Source of the DNA: Sphingomonas zeae
GTDB taxonomy: Bacteria > Pseudomonadota > Alphaproteobacteria > Sphingomonadales > Sphingomonadaceae
Length of the DNA stretch: 64,000 bases
Assembly (NCBI RefSeq): GCF_014197135.1
Contig: NZ_JACIFA010000013.1
Span: 1 to 64,000, forward strand
Direction: 5' to 3'
This document shows, piece by piece, positions 28,503-36,898 of this stretch. The first letter of the stretch is position 1; every line of letters starts with the position of its first letter. Under the pieces are notes generated by a model. The model did no database searches. It had not been told where the DNA came from and saw only the letters and a program-made list of their open reading frames with translations. The translations under genes were made by a program, and so were the position numbers.

Positions 28503-28540
28503 ACAATCTCATTGACTGATCGATCAGTCAATGAGATTGT
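28503..28540. promoter_or_regulatory. Perfect 38-bp palindrome: divergent promoter-operator
   Basis: The 38 bases are an exact inverted repeat; the left half is ACAATCTCATTGACTGATC and the right half its reverse complement. The centre TGACTGATCGATCAGTCA looks like a TetR-type operator. Each strand also contains TTGACT and, 17 bp on, GATTGT, a plausible but weak -35/-10 pair, so the two divergent promoters would be identical and overlapping. It lies between the crotonase operon (minus) and the GFA/thioesterase genes (plus). The TetR-family protein encoded at 24625 is the likely binder (inference). Confidence 0.85.
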
Positions 28541-28569
28541 ACCGGAGAATGTTGGTGGAGGAGAATTCG

Positions 28570-28977
28570 ATGTCGAGTGGTGGATGCCTTTGCGGGAGCG
28601 TTCGCTACGCGTTCGAAGGCCGGCCGAAGTTCACCGGCGTGTGTCATTGTGCGCATTGCCAGAAACAGTCGGGCAGCGCGTTTTCGGTCAACTTGGGCGT
28701 GAGCGAGGCCAAGCTGACCGTCATGGGCGAGGTCGCCGAATATCAGGACACGGCGGAGAGTGGCGCGACATTGTTCCGCCGCTTTTGCGCGCGATGTGGA
28801 TCGCCCCTGTTCTCGGTCAGTTCGTCGGCACCCGGCCTCGTGTACATCAAGGCGGGCACACTGGACGACACGTCGACGGTTCAGCCCGGCATGCATGTGT
28901 GGACGGCATCGAAGCAGGCGTGGGTCGGCATCGAGGCGGACGCCCTGCAATTCCAGCAGCAGCCGAGCGCAGGATGA
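28570..28977 (+). CDS. GFA (Mss4-like zinc) family protein
   Basis: 135 residues. The zinc ligands of the GFA/CENP-V fold are present: GCLCG (C6, C8), CHCAHC (C25, C27, C30) and CARCGSPLF. The family was named for glutathione-dependent formaldehyde activation, but most members have no known reaction. The ATG at 28570 follows GGAGGAG; the frame upstream runs back into the palindrome. It is coupled to the thioesterase gene by an ATGA overlap and diverges from the crotonase operon. Confidence 0.88.
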   Translation: MSSGGCLCGSVRYAFEGRPKFTGVCHCAHCQKQSGSAFSVNLGVSEAKLTVMGEVAEYQDTAESGATLFRRFCARCGSPLFSVSSSAPGLVYIKAGTLDDTSTVQPGMHVWTASKQAWVGIEADALQFQQQPSAG

Positions 28978-29897
28978 CGATGCAGAACCCGGCAGTGGCC
29001 ATGCCGGTCCCGCCCCCGCTTGACCCGCCCCCGCTGGACCCGCCCCCGCCAGGTCCGGCGTCCGACTGCCCTGTGACGCGGTATCTCGGCCGGTCGCCGG
29101 TCGAGGCGGCAATGGGCTTCAGCGTCACGCATTGCGACCATATCACGCGTCTGGAGCAGCCTTGGCGACCGCACCTGTGCGAACCCGGATCGCGACGGCT
29201 GGATTGTGGCGCGCTGATCATCGCGGCCGACCACGCGATGGGGCATCATATTAGCCGCAGCACGCCCACGCCCGGAGCCGCGACGACGCTCAACCTGCGC
29301 CTCGACTGGCATGCCGATCTTTCACCATACGCTGGATTGAGCGTGGTGCCGCGGGTCGTCCTGCTGCACGCCGGTGTCGCGACCGCCACCGCCGACATTC
29401 GCGCGCTGGATGACGGCGGACTGGTGGCGACCGCCACCGGCGCGTTTCTGGTCGGGCGGTTTCCGGGCAACCGCACCAGCGCGGATGTCGGTGCGCCGCT
29501 GGACCTTCCACCGGTGCGATCCACTGCAGACCTGCCCGATTTCGCCGCCTTTCTGGGCTGCGTCACCGAAGAGGAGCGCCTGCATCTGCCGCCCTCGCCC
29601 GATTTCGTCGGCATGCGCCACGTCGGTGCGTTTCATGGCGGGATCAGCGGCGCGCTGGCCGAATATGCCACCCGGCCGCTGATCGACGCCTGGCGGGGCG
29701 ATAGCCCGCTGCGTCGGGTCAGCTTCGAGATACGCTATCTCAAACCGTGCTTCGTCTCCGATGCCCTGACCTGCCGCGCCGCCATCCTGCGCCAAGGCCG
29801 AACGATGTGCGTGGCGGCGACCGATCTGTGGCAGAGGGGCGCGCCCGACGCGCCGAACGTCACTGCGGTCAGCACATGCGTCCGGGCGGATACATAA
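28974..29897 (+). CDS. Double-hotdog acyl-CoA thioesterase-like protein
   Basis: 307 residues. An unusual proline-rich leader with a DPPPLDPPPP repeat (residues 16-28) precedes two hotdog-like halves: 'AADHAMGHHISRSTPTPGA' then 'YAGLSVVPRVVLLHAGVATATADI', and 'FHGGISGALAEYATRPLI' then 'RVSFEIRYLKPCFVSDALTCRAAILRQG' (quoted in parts). The PaaI-type 'HGG' motif in the second half supports thioesterase or hydratase-like CoA chemistry. The start ATG overlaps the GFA stop (ATGA). The leader could be a linker or an artefact of start choice; an internal ATG lies two codons on. Confidence 0.75.
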   Translation: MTMQNPAVAMPVPPPLDPPPLDPPPPGPASDCPVTRYLGRSPVEAAMGFSVTHCDHITRLEQPWRPHLCEPGSRRLDCGALIIAADHAMGHHISRSTPTPGAATTLNLRLDWHADLSPYAGLSVVPRVVLLHAGVATATADIRALDDGGLVATATGAFLVGRFPGNRTSADVGAPLDLPPVRSTADLPDFAAFLGCVTEEERLHLPPSPDFVGMRHVGAFHGGISGALAEYATRPLIDAWRGDSPLRRVSFEIRYLKPCFVSDALTCRAAILRQGRTMCVAATDLWQRGAPDAPNVTAVSTCVRADT

Positions 29898-30064
29898 CGG
29901 CCCCGCCCAGATGTCCCGCCTGACGATCGCGCCCGGCATGTCACGGCGCCGCGCCAGCCCGGACGCGGCATAGAGCGATGCGGCCCCTGCCCCCCTTCTC
30001 CAACGGCCGAACAGGAGCCCCGATAACGGCCCCAAACATCGAACCTGGCCGCCCAAACGGTGCG

Positions 30065-30979
30065 ATGCGAACGGCAAGGATGATGGCGATCGCAGCGTCG
30101 ATGCTGCTGGCGGTGTCGCCTGGCGTGGCGCTGGCGCAGGACGCCACCAGTATCGTCGCGTTCGATCCCGTGTCTGGCCTGCCGGTATTGCCTGACCTGG
30201 CCTATCGCGCCGACACGGCGTCTATCGCGCTGATCGTCCTGCTGGCCGGGGGCCTCGGCCTCCTCGGCTTCGCGGTTCGCGAGGCGATCCGCTACAAACA
30301 CATCCTCCCGGTCACGATCGTACTCGGCAGCGTGATGCTGGTCGTGCCGGAAGTCTATGTCGACGTGCTCGGCGGCATTTACTGGCCTTGGGCGCCTGGT
30401 CACGTCGCCTTCACCATCATGGGGCGACCGATGACGTGGTTCACCGTCACCGTATGGTTCTCGGCCGGGTCGATCGGCTGCCTTGGCAGCTATGCCCTGT
30501 TCCTGCGCAACGTCAGCACGAAGGTTTTGTGGATCGCGCTCGGGGTGAACGCGCTGCTCAATGTGGCGATGGAGGAAGTGCTGCTGAACATCCCCGGCCT
30601 GTACATGTACTACGGCCGCCAGCCGCTGGTCCTGCTCACCAAGCTGCCCTTCTGGTGGGTGGGGGTGAATGGTGGCGGCATGTTCGCGGCGTCCGCGCTG
30701 CTGTATCGCTATCGCGCGCACCTGCGCGGCGTACGCGCGCTGGCACCGTTCGCGGTCATCCCGACCGTCTACCTTGCCATGTTCGGCTTCGTCGCGATGC
30801 CGGCGACGATCGTCGTCAACGGCCGCTTTTCCTGGGCGGTCACCCAGACCGGCGGCCTCGTGACGCTGGTGCTATGCACGGTGGGCGCGATGTTGGTGAT
30901 GCACCTCGTTCTGCAACGCAATCCTTTCGACCCGAGCGGGCACAGCCCCGCGCCGACCGGAACAACGTCGCGACCGTAA
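30065..30979 (+). CDS. Polytopic membrane protein of unknown function
   Basis: 304 residues. A signal-like N-terminus (MRTARMMAIAASMLLA, ending GVALAQ) is followed by about seven hydrophobic segments ('IALIVLLAGGLGLLGF', 'ILPVTIVLGSVMLVVPEVYV', 'VLWIALGVNALLNVAMEEVL', 'YLAMFGFVAMPATIVV', 'LVTLVLCTVGAMLVMHLVL', cited in part). I do not recognise the family. Conserved-looking polar residues within membrane segments (E in PEVYVDV, ME-E in AMEEVLLN) could be functional. The ATG at 30065 is chosen because the signal sequence begins there; the frame is open to 29978. It lies 167 bp after the thioesterase on the same strand. Confidence 0.65.
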   Translation: MRTARMMAIAASMLLAVSPGVALAQDATSIVAFDPVSGLPVLPDLAYRADTASIALIVLLAGGLGLLGFAVREAIRYKHILPVTIVLGSVMLVVPEVYVDVLGGIYWPWAPGHVAFTIMGRPMTWFTVTVWFSAGSIGCLGSYALFLRNVSTKVLWIALGVNALLNVAMEEVLLNIPGLYMYYGRQPLVLLTKLPFWWVGVNGGGMFAASALLYRYRAHLRGVRALAPFAVIPTVYLAMFGFVAMPATIVVNGRFSWAVTQTGGLVTLVLCTVGAMLVMHLVLQRNPFDPSGHSPAPTGTTSRP

Positions 30980-30997
30980 CGGTCAAAGAATAGCCTG

Positions 30998-31768
30998 CTA
31001 TTTGGGGTCCGGCTTGGCAATCAGCCAAGCCCGCAGCGCGGCGATATGGTCGGCGTTGATACCGGACTGCGCGAAATAGGGTTCGACCCCACCACAGCGC
31101 GCCGCGATCGCACCGAACGTGGCCTGCAGATACGCACGCTCGACTCCCAGCAGCGCGTCGAGCGCATCGTCCGCCACGGCATAGCCGTATCGCGCTTCGA
31201 CCCGCGCGGCGATTGCCCGCTTCATCTCCGCAAAGCCGGAGGCATGGCGCGACGCGAGATAATCCGCCTCGATGTCCGCCATGTCCGCCCCGACCATGCG
31301 CAGGATCAGCGCACACAGGATACCCGTCCTGTCCTTTCCCGCGCTGCAGTGGATCAGCGTGACGCCGGGCGTCGCGGCAATGCGCTCCACTGCCGCAGCG
31401 AACAGCGACCGGTACAGTGGATCGAACGGCAATTCGGCATACAGGGTGTGGTAGAAGTCGTCGACGCTGTCCACGGTCAGCGATCCCGCGCGCAGCAGTT
31501 CGAGATGCGGCGATTCGCGCGTGCGGTCGCCGTCATGCGACAGGATGCGATCCGCCATTTCCGCTGGCCAGTCGGACAGGTCGGTCGCGCGTTCGCCAGC
31601 GTAGCGCAGATCGACGACCGTCGCGAACGCCTTTCCCAGAACCAGCGAGCGCGCGGCCGGCGTGAGGCCACCGAAATGGCCCGACCGGTATAACCGGTCG
31701 CCGCGCATCCGGCCGCCGTCGACCGCCATGTCGCCGACGGACCGGAAATTGATCAGACCATCCGTCAT
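30998..31768 (-). CDS. Tyrosine phosphatase-like protein (Y_phosphatase3 family)
   Basis: 256 residues. The P-loop HCSAGKDRTG carries the nucleophilic cysteine (C141). The N-terminal 'NFRSVGDM' and 'YRSGHFGGLTP' and the mid-region 'VVDLRYAGER' are typical of the PTP-like family that acts on phosphotyrosine, phosphoinositides or other phosphomonoesters. The ATG at 31768 is chosen because homology starts there; the frame is open to 31819. It is the last gene of the long minus-strand block, 81 bp after the aldehyde dehydrogenase. The two kinase-like genes in the island make a role on phosphorylated metabolites conceivable, but this is speculation. Confidence 0.85.
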   Translation of the reverse strand: MTDGLINFRSVGDMAVDGGRMRGDRLYRSGHFGGLTPAARSLVLGKAFATVVDLRYAGERATDLSDWPAEMADRILSHDGDRTRESPHLELLRAGSLTVDSVDDFYHTLYAELPFDPLYRSLFAAAVERIAATPGVTLIHCSAGKDRTGILCALILRMVGADMADIEADYLASRHASGFAEMKRAIAARVEARYGYAVADDALDALLGVERAYLQATFGAIAARCGGVEPYFAQSGINADHIAALRAWLIAKPDPK

Positions 31769-31803
31769 CGTCGCACCATGCTCCGGGTAGGTTGAGTTCC
31801 CTG

Positions 31804-31827
31804 GCCGGGTTGAGCTCATAACCCGGC
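31804..31827. repeat. 8-bp inverted repeat between phosphatase and aldehyde dehydrogenase
   Basis: GCCGGGTT and AACCCGGC are separated by 8 bases (GAGCTCAT). It could be a hairpin in the transcript or an operator. No T-run follows on the minus strand, so a rho-independent terminator is not supported. Confidence 0.4.
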
Positions 31828-31849
31828 TGGACTCAGCGCCGGACCGCGC

Positions 31850-33283
31850 TCAGGCGGCCGCGGCGGGCTGCGGCTTGCGGCGGACCAGCGTCTGCGGATA
31901 GGTGTATTCGAGCACGCCGGCGACGCCCCCCTCCACGCCGATCCCCGAACTCTTCTGACCACCAAAGGGCGCGAAGGGCGACAGATACTGATCGTGGTTG
32001 ATGAACACCGTGCCTGTGTTCAGCCGACGCGCGACCGCAATCGCGGCGTCCTCGTCGGACGACCAGACCGATCCCGCCAGCCCATATTCGCAGTCGTTGG
32101 CGCGCGCGATCACCTCGTCGACCGAGTCGTAGCGCAGCAGCGGCAAAACCGGCCCGAACTGCTCCTCCGCCACGACGCGCGCATTCTCGGGCGGGTTGTC
32201 GATCAACGTGATCGGCACGAAATAGCCCGGACCCTCGATATCCTCGCCACCGACGATGAACGTCAGGCCTCGCTCGCGCGCATCGGCGATGATGCTCTTG
32301 ACGCGTTCGTACTGCGGCCTGTTGTTGATCGGGCCGAGCCGCGTGCCCTTCACCGCACCGTTCCCGACCGTCATCCGGCGGGCGTAGTCGGCCATCGCGT
32401 CACGGATCGGTTCGTAAACGTCGGTGTGGATATACAGGCGCTTGGTCGCGATACAAATCTGGCCGTTGTTGCCGAATGCCGACCAGAACAGCTTTTCGGC
32501 GACGGTATCGACATCGACATCCGGCAGAACGATCGCGGCGTCGTTGCCGCCCAGCTCCAGCGTCAGCCGCTTCAGCGAGGACGCGGCATTTTCCATTAGC
32601 TTCTTGCCGATCGCGGTTGAGCCGGTGAAGCTGATCTTGTCGACGCCGGGATGCGCGGTCAGCCACGGACCGACCTCGTCTGCGCCCGATACGACGTTCA
32701 GCACGCCTGGCGGCAGCAGGTCGCGAGTCAACTCGCCCAGCTTCAGCGCGGTCAGCGGCGTGAACGGCGAGGGTTTCAGCACCATCGTATTGCCCGCAAG
32801 CAAGGCGGGTCCGATCTTGAAGCCCGACAACAGCATCGGAAAATTCCATGGCACGATCGCCGCAACGACGCCGATCGGCACGTAATGCGTCTCGACGATC
32901 CGTTCCGGACCGTCCTCGGCGACCTCCACGGGGATATCGATCGTGCTCTGCGCCTTGAGCAGCTGGCCCAGGCTGCCCACCTCGATCCGCGCTTCGAACA
33001 GCGGCTTGCCCTGCTCGCTGGTCAGCAACTGCGCGAGCGGTTCCAGATTGTCGAGCACGGTCTGGCCCAGCTCACGGACCAGTCGGCGGCGCGTCTCGAT
33101 CGGCGTTGCCGCCCACGAGCCGAACGCCGCCCGCGCGCTCTGGACGGCCTGGTCCACCTCGTCACGGCTGCATGCCGGCGCCTGTGCGATCAGTTCCTCG
33201 GTGGCCGGGTTCAGCACGTCAATCGTGGCGCCGCCCGCGACGGCGCGGCCGTCGATGGTCATGGTATAGGTGGTATTCGTCAT
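31850..33283 (-). CDS. NAD(P)-dependent aldehyde dehydrogenase
   Basis: 477 residues. Motifs appear in order: PWNFPMLL, the cofactor-binding 'LKPSPFTPLTAL', 'FTGSTAIGKK', general base glutamate in TLELGGND, catalytic cysteine in NNGQICIATKR, and EEQFGPVLP. It oxidises an aldehyde to the acid; the aldehyde could come from the carotenoid oxygenase in this island (inference). The ATG at 33283 has GGAG six to eight bases before it; the upstream ATG at 33298 has no comparable site. It lies 33 bp after the crotonase gene in the same direction. Confidence 0.93.
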   Translation of the reverse strand: MTNTTYTMTIDGRAVAGGATIDVLNPATEELIAQAPACSRDEVDQAVQSARAAFGSWAATPIETRRRLVRELGQTVLDNLEPLAQLLTSEQGKPLFEARIEVGSLGQLLKAQSTIDIPVEVAEDGPERIVETHYVPIGVVAAIVPWNFPMLLSGFKIGPALLAGNTMVLKPSPFTPLTALKLGELTRDLLPPGVLNVVSGADEVGPWLTAHPGVDKISFTGSTAIGKKLMENAASSLKRLTLELGGNDAAIVLPDVDVDTVAEKLFWSAFGNNGQICIATKRLYIHTDVYEPIRDAMADYARRMTVGNGAVKGTRLGPINNRPQYERVKSIIADARERGLTFIVGGEDIEGPGYFVPITLIDNPPENARVVAEEQFGPVLPLLRYDSVDEVIARANDCEYGLAGSVWSSDEDAAIAVARRLNTGTVFINHDQYLSPFAPFGGQKSSGIGVEGGVAGVLEYTYPQTLVRRKPQPAAAA

Positions 33284-33316
33284 GTCGTGCTCCTGCATGT
33301 CGCAACGTCGAAGGCT

Positions 33317-34114
33317 TCAGGCACCGACCCAGATCGGTGCTCGTTTCTCGATGAAGGCGCGCGGTCCTTCGGCGAAATCCTGGGTGCGATAATTGCGGTC
33401 GGCGGCCGCGCGGCTGAGCGCGAACAGCTCCGCCTCGGTCAGATCGTCTGCGCGCCGAGCGACGGCCAAGCTTTCCGCCACCGCCAGCGGCGCATTGGCC
33501 GCGACACGCTCTGCAACCGCAACCGCTTTGTAAAAGGCTTCGCCGGATGGAGTCAGGTGGTTGACCAACCCCGCGGCATGCGCGCGCGTTGCCGTCACCG
33601 CCTCGCCCGTCGCGATCATCTCCAGCGCCAACCCGCGTGGCACGCGCCGTGGCAGCCGGGCCAGCCCGCCCGCCGCAGCAATCAGCGCCCGCTGCACCTC
33701 GGGCAGACCAAAGGTCGCGTTGGTGGAGGCCACGATCATGTCGCACGCCAGTGCGATTTCCAGACCGCCCGCCAGCGCCGGCGCCTCGACGCAGGCGATC
33801 CAGAACTTGGTGCGCGGCGCCTGCACGAAGCCGGCGAAGCCACCGCGTTCGGTATAGAGCTGATCGCGCTGGCCCGCAGCGATGGCCTTGAGGTCGGCGC
33901 CCGCGCAAAAGGCGCGCGTTCCCGCCGCACTCAAAACAACCGCGACGACGCTATCATCCGCCTCCAGCGCCGCGACCGCCGCTTCCAGTTCGATCGCGAG
34001 GCGCGGCGATACGGCATTCGCCTGCGCCGGCCGGTTGAGTGTGACGCGTGCGACATGCGCGCCTTCGCGCGACACGAGGATTTCCCCGTCCGGTCCTGTC
34101 GCCCGATCCGTCAT
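33317..34114 (-). CDS. Enoyl-CoA hydratase/isomerase family protein
   Basis: 265 residues. Crotonase motifs are 'FCAGADLKAI', 'APALAGGLEIALACDMIVAS' and 'FGLPEVQRALIAAAGGLARL', the last with the glutamate position typical of EchA-type hydratases. The start at 34114 overlaps the stop of the thiolase-fold gene as ATGA, so it was chosen over 34126. Cytoplasmic CoA chemistry is expected; together with the CaiB transferase and thiolase-fold gene it looks like a compact degradation operon. Confidence 0.9.
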   Translation of the reverse strand: MTDRATGPDGEILVSREGAHVARVTLNRPAQANAVSPRLAIELEAAVAALEADDSVVAVVLSAAGTRAFCAGADLKAIAAGQRDQLYTERGGFAGFVQAPRTKFWIACVEAPALAGGLEIALACDMIVASTNATFGLPEVQRALIAAAGGLARLPRRVPRGLALEMIATGEAVTATRAHAAGLVNHLTPSGEAFYKAVAVAERVAANAPLAVAESLAVARRADDLTEAELFALSRAAADRNYRTQDFAEGPRAFIEKRAPIWVGA

Positions 34115-35598
34115 GCGAACCGCCATGTCGGGATGCCGTCGCCCCCGGTCGACACGCGGCCGGGTCGGCCGATCGGGTAATCTGCGTCATCCTCCAGCAT
34201 GGCGATCTCCTGCTCGTCCACCCGCGCGAGCGTGCGGGCCTTGCCCTGATCCGTCCGCGCGACGACCACGCCGCGCCGTGCGCCTTTACGGTCGTGCACT
34301 ACGGTGAACGTTTCCAGCGTGGCGGCTCCGTCGGGACGATCGTCGAACCGCGGCACCGCGCCATAGCGTGTGGCGACATCGGCCATCACCGATCCCTCGT
34401 CCCCGACCCACGGCACCTCCGCAGGCCGGCTCGACAGCACCAGCGTCGCATGCTTGGTCATGAACCCGCCCTGCCCATAGAGCAGCCCGATGCCCGGCAT
34501 ATCCTGTAGCGCGCGCACCATCGCCGCTGCGGCATGGGTCATGTAATTGTTGAGCGGCGCGCCGAAGAAAGTGAGCCCGCCGGTCACCGTGCACGGATAC
34601 AGGTCGTCCAGCGCGAGGCGCCGACGCGACGCCTTGGGCACGACCGGGAAGCAGGAATACAGCTCGACGTGATCGAACCCGTGCGGCGCGATTGTGAGCG
34701 CGGCGTCGAGCACCGCATCGCGGGCGACACATCCGGCATAACTGTCACGCAACAGATAATCGTCGGGCTCCTTGGCGTGATGCCCACCTTGGACGAAGGC
34801 GAGCCGACCATCGTCCAGGCCGAGTTCGCGCGCGGTCGCCAGCGACATCACGACCAGCGCGCCGCCCATATTCACGCCGATATTGGCGACCATCCGTTTG
34901 CGATAGGGCCAGGCGATGATCCGGTTATCGGGTCCCGCCGTCGCGATCTCATCCGCCGAATACGACCGGCCGTCCCACGAATGAGGATTGCGCGCCGCGA
35001 CCGTAGACATGCGCGCCCACAATGCCGCACTCTCACGCAGTGCCGTATCGGGTCGCTGACACCATCCGTGTGCGGTCGCGTTGTCGTACAGGGGGTAGAC
35101 GGTTACGGGGAGATGCGCGCCGATCGCCTTGGCCAGCGGGTGGGCGGTGTCCTGCCCGCGTATTGACGGCGCCGCGATCGCGGGCGGCGGGGTCCAGTCC
35201 AGCGCGACATCGCGGGCCGCCGCCCGCCCCGCCGAAAGGTGCGCCTCGCCCCCGCAGATGACGGCGATGTCGGATTCGCCACGCGCGATCCGCGCTGCGG
35301 CCGCGTGTACGAAGCGGACCGGCGTCTCGCCGCCCACTGCGCCATAATGGCGACGCGCCGGCCATATCCCCAACCGGATGCACAATTGGTCCGCCGGCGC
35401 GGCATAGGGCCAGCTGATCAGGTTGACGACGTCGATCGAATCGACACGCCCCAGCACCTCGCCATGCAACCCGTTCACCGCGCGGCGCAGCGCGGCCTCC
35501 ATCAGGGCCAGCGGCTCCAACGCGTCCGTCAAATCGGTCGGTCGGTCGACCGCCTCGCCGATCGCGGCGATCACCGGCGTGCGGGCGGGATCGATCAT
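34111..35598 (-). CDS. Thiolase-fold protein lacking canonical catalytic residues
   Basis: 495 residues. The layout is that of acetyl-CoA acetyltransferase-like proteins ('ARGESDIAVICGGEAH', 'NIGVNMGGALVVMSLATARELG', 'HVELYSCFPVV', 'VTGGLTFFGAP'). The usual catalytic cysteine motif (CxSG), the GHPxGATG histidine and the C-terminal CxGGG cysteine are not found; the equivalent places read about GGETPVRF, GAPLNNYMTH and YGQGGFMTK. It may therefore be a retro-aldol lyase, a scaffold or a transfer enzyme rather than a thiolase. Both ends overlap neighbours by ATGA (CaiB upstream, crotonase downstream), indicating tight coupling. Confidence 0.8.
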   Translation of the reverse strand: MIDPARTPVIAAIGEAVDRPTDLTDALEPLALMEAALRRAVNGLHGEVLGRVDSIDVVNLISWPYAAPADQLCIRLGIWPARRHYGAVGGETPVRFVHAAAARIARGESDIAVICGGEAHLSAGRAAARDVALDWTPPPAIAAPSIRGQDTAHPLAKAIGAHLPVTVYPLYDNATAHGWCQRPDTALRESAALWARMSTVAARNPHSWDGRSYSADEIATAGPDNRIIAWPYRKRMVANIGVNMGGALVVMSLATARELGLDDGRLAFVQGGHHAKEPDDYLLRDSYAGCVARDAVLDAALTIAPHGFDHVELYSCFPVVPKASRRRLALDDLYPCTVTGGLTFFGAPLNNYMTHAAAAMVRALQDMPGIGLLYGQGGFMTKHATLVLSSRPAEVPWVGDEGSVMADVATRYGAVPRFDDRPDGAATLETFTVVHDRKGARRGVVVARTDQGKARTLARVDEQEIAMLEDDADYPIGRPGRVSTGGDGIPTWRFA

Positions 35599-36803
35599 GC
35601 GGCCGACCGCGCGACGGGCGTCGCTTGCGGCATGTCCCGTTCCGTCATGTTCAAGCTCGCCAGAACCTCGTCGGTATGCTCGCCGAGCAACGGGGCGTGC
35701 CCCGGATCGGGCATCGCCACCCCGAAACGCACCGGCGGCTGCATTGCATGATAGCCGCCTTCACTGGGATGCGCGGTCCGGCGGAAGAAGCCGGTGGCGG
35801 AGAGGTGCGGATCGTCCTTGATAGTGGCGATGTCGCGCACCGGCATCGCCGGGATCGACGCCGCGACGAACAGCTCCTGCAACGTGGCGGTGGAATGCGC
35901 AGGCGTCAGTTCGGCCAGCCTATGGTACAGGACGTCGGCATTCTCGACGCGCAACGCCGGCGTGGCGACCCGCGGATCGTCCAGAAAGGCGGCATCGCCG
36001 AGTAAGGTCAGTACCTTCACCCAATTCTCGTCACCATAGGGCACGATGCTGAGATAGCCATCGCTGGTACGGAACGGCTGGCGGAAAGGCTCGAGCTGGC
36101 GGCGATAACCGACCGGACCGCACGCGGGTTCGAACGTGCCGCCAGCTAGGTGCTCCTCCAGCAGGAACTGGGTGAACGTCTCGAACATCGGGACTTCGAC
36201 GAACTGCCCCTCCTGCGTGCGCAGGCGGTGGATGAAGGCGGCGAGCACCGCATAGGCCGCGTACAGGCCCGCGACCTTGTCGACGATCGTACTGGGCGTA
36301 TAGCGCGGGACGGGATTGCCATCGACCTTGCCGGGCAAGCTCGCCAGCCCCGACGCAGCCTGGATCACGTCGTCATAGGCGGGCAGGTCGGCATAGGGGC
36401 CGCCGCTGCCGTAGCCAGTGCAATGGACGTAGATCAGGTCCCGCTTGACCGCGGTCAGGGCGTCATAACCGAAGCCGAGCCGCTCGATCGCCTTGCCACG
36501 GACATTGTGGATGAAGACGTCGCTGCCGGCGATCAGCCGCCGCATCGCCTCTGCGTCGCGATCCTGCTTCAGGTCGAGCACCACCGACTTCTTGCCGCGG
36601 TTCAGCGTCATGTGCGCTGCGCCCATGCCATAGGTCCTGGCATAAGCACCCGATCGACGCATCAGGTCGCCTTGCGGGGTTTCGACCTTGATCACCGTCG
36701 CGCCCATGTCGGCAAGGATCTGCGTACAGAACGGGCCGAAGATAATCGACGTCATGTCGATGACCTTGAGACCTTCCAGCATTCGCGGCACGCCGGTCGA
36801 CAT
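35595..36803 (-). CDS. CaiB/BaiF family (class III) CoA-transferase
   Basis: 402 residues. 'LEGLKVIDMTSIIFGPFCTQ', 'LADMGATVIKVETP', 'LNRGKKSVVLDLKQ', 'DVFIHNVRGKAIERLGFGYD' and 'HCTGYGSGGPYADLPAYDDV' are the standard family blocks, the last with the active-site aspartate region. It swaps CoA between an acyl-CoA and a free acid. The start at 36803 has GGAG nine bases before it; an ATG at 36818 is also possible. It follows the LysR gene by about 95 bp in the same direction and overlaps the thiolase-fold gene by ATGA. Confidence 0.92.
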   Translation of the reverse strand: MSTGVPRMLEGLKVIDMTSIIFGPFCTQILADMGATVIKVETPQGDLMRRSGAYARTYGMGAAHMTLNRGKKSVVLDLKQDRDAEAMRRLIAGSDVFIHNVRGKAIERLGFGYDALTAVKRDLIYVHCTGYGSGGPYADLPAYDDVIQAASGLASLPGKVDGNPVPRYTPSTIVDKVAGLYAAYAVLAAFIHRLRTQEGQFVEVPMFETFTQFLLEEHLAGGTFEPACGPVGYRRQLEPFRQPFRTSDGYLSIVPYGDENWVKVLTLLGDAAFLDDPRVATPALRVENADVLYHRLAELTPAHSTATLQELFVAASIPAMPVRDIATIKDDPHLSATGFFRRTAHPSEGGYHAMQPPVRFGVAMPDPGHAPLLGEHTDEVLASLNMTERDMPQATPVARSAA

Positions 36804-36898
36804 GGTGTTGAACTCCATGGGGGACACTCGGCGCGGTGTACGATGGGGACGGGCCGCCCGTCCAAGTCGCAACCCGCATCCGATCAGACGAAAATCGT

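Noticed and set aside
31804..31827. Rho-independent terminator after the aldehyde dehydrogenase
   Set aside because: The stem is GC-rich, but no T-run follows on the minus strand.
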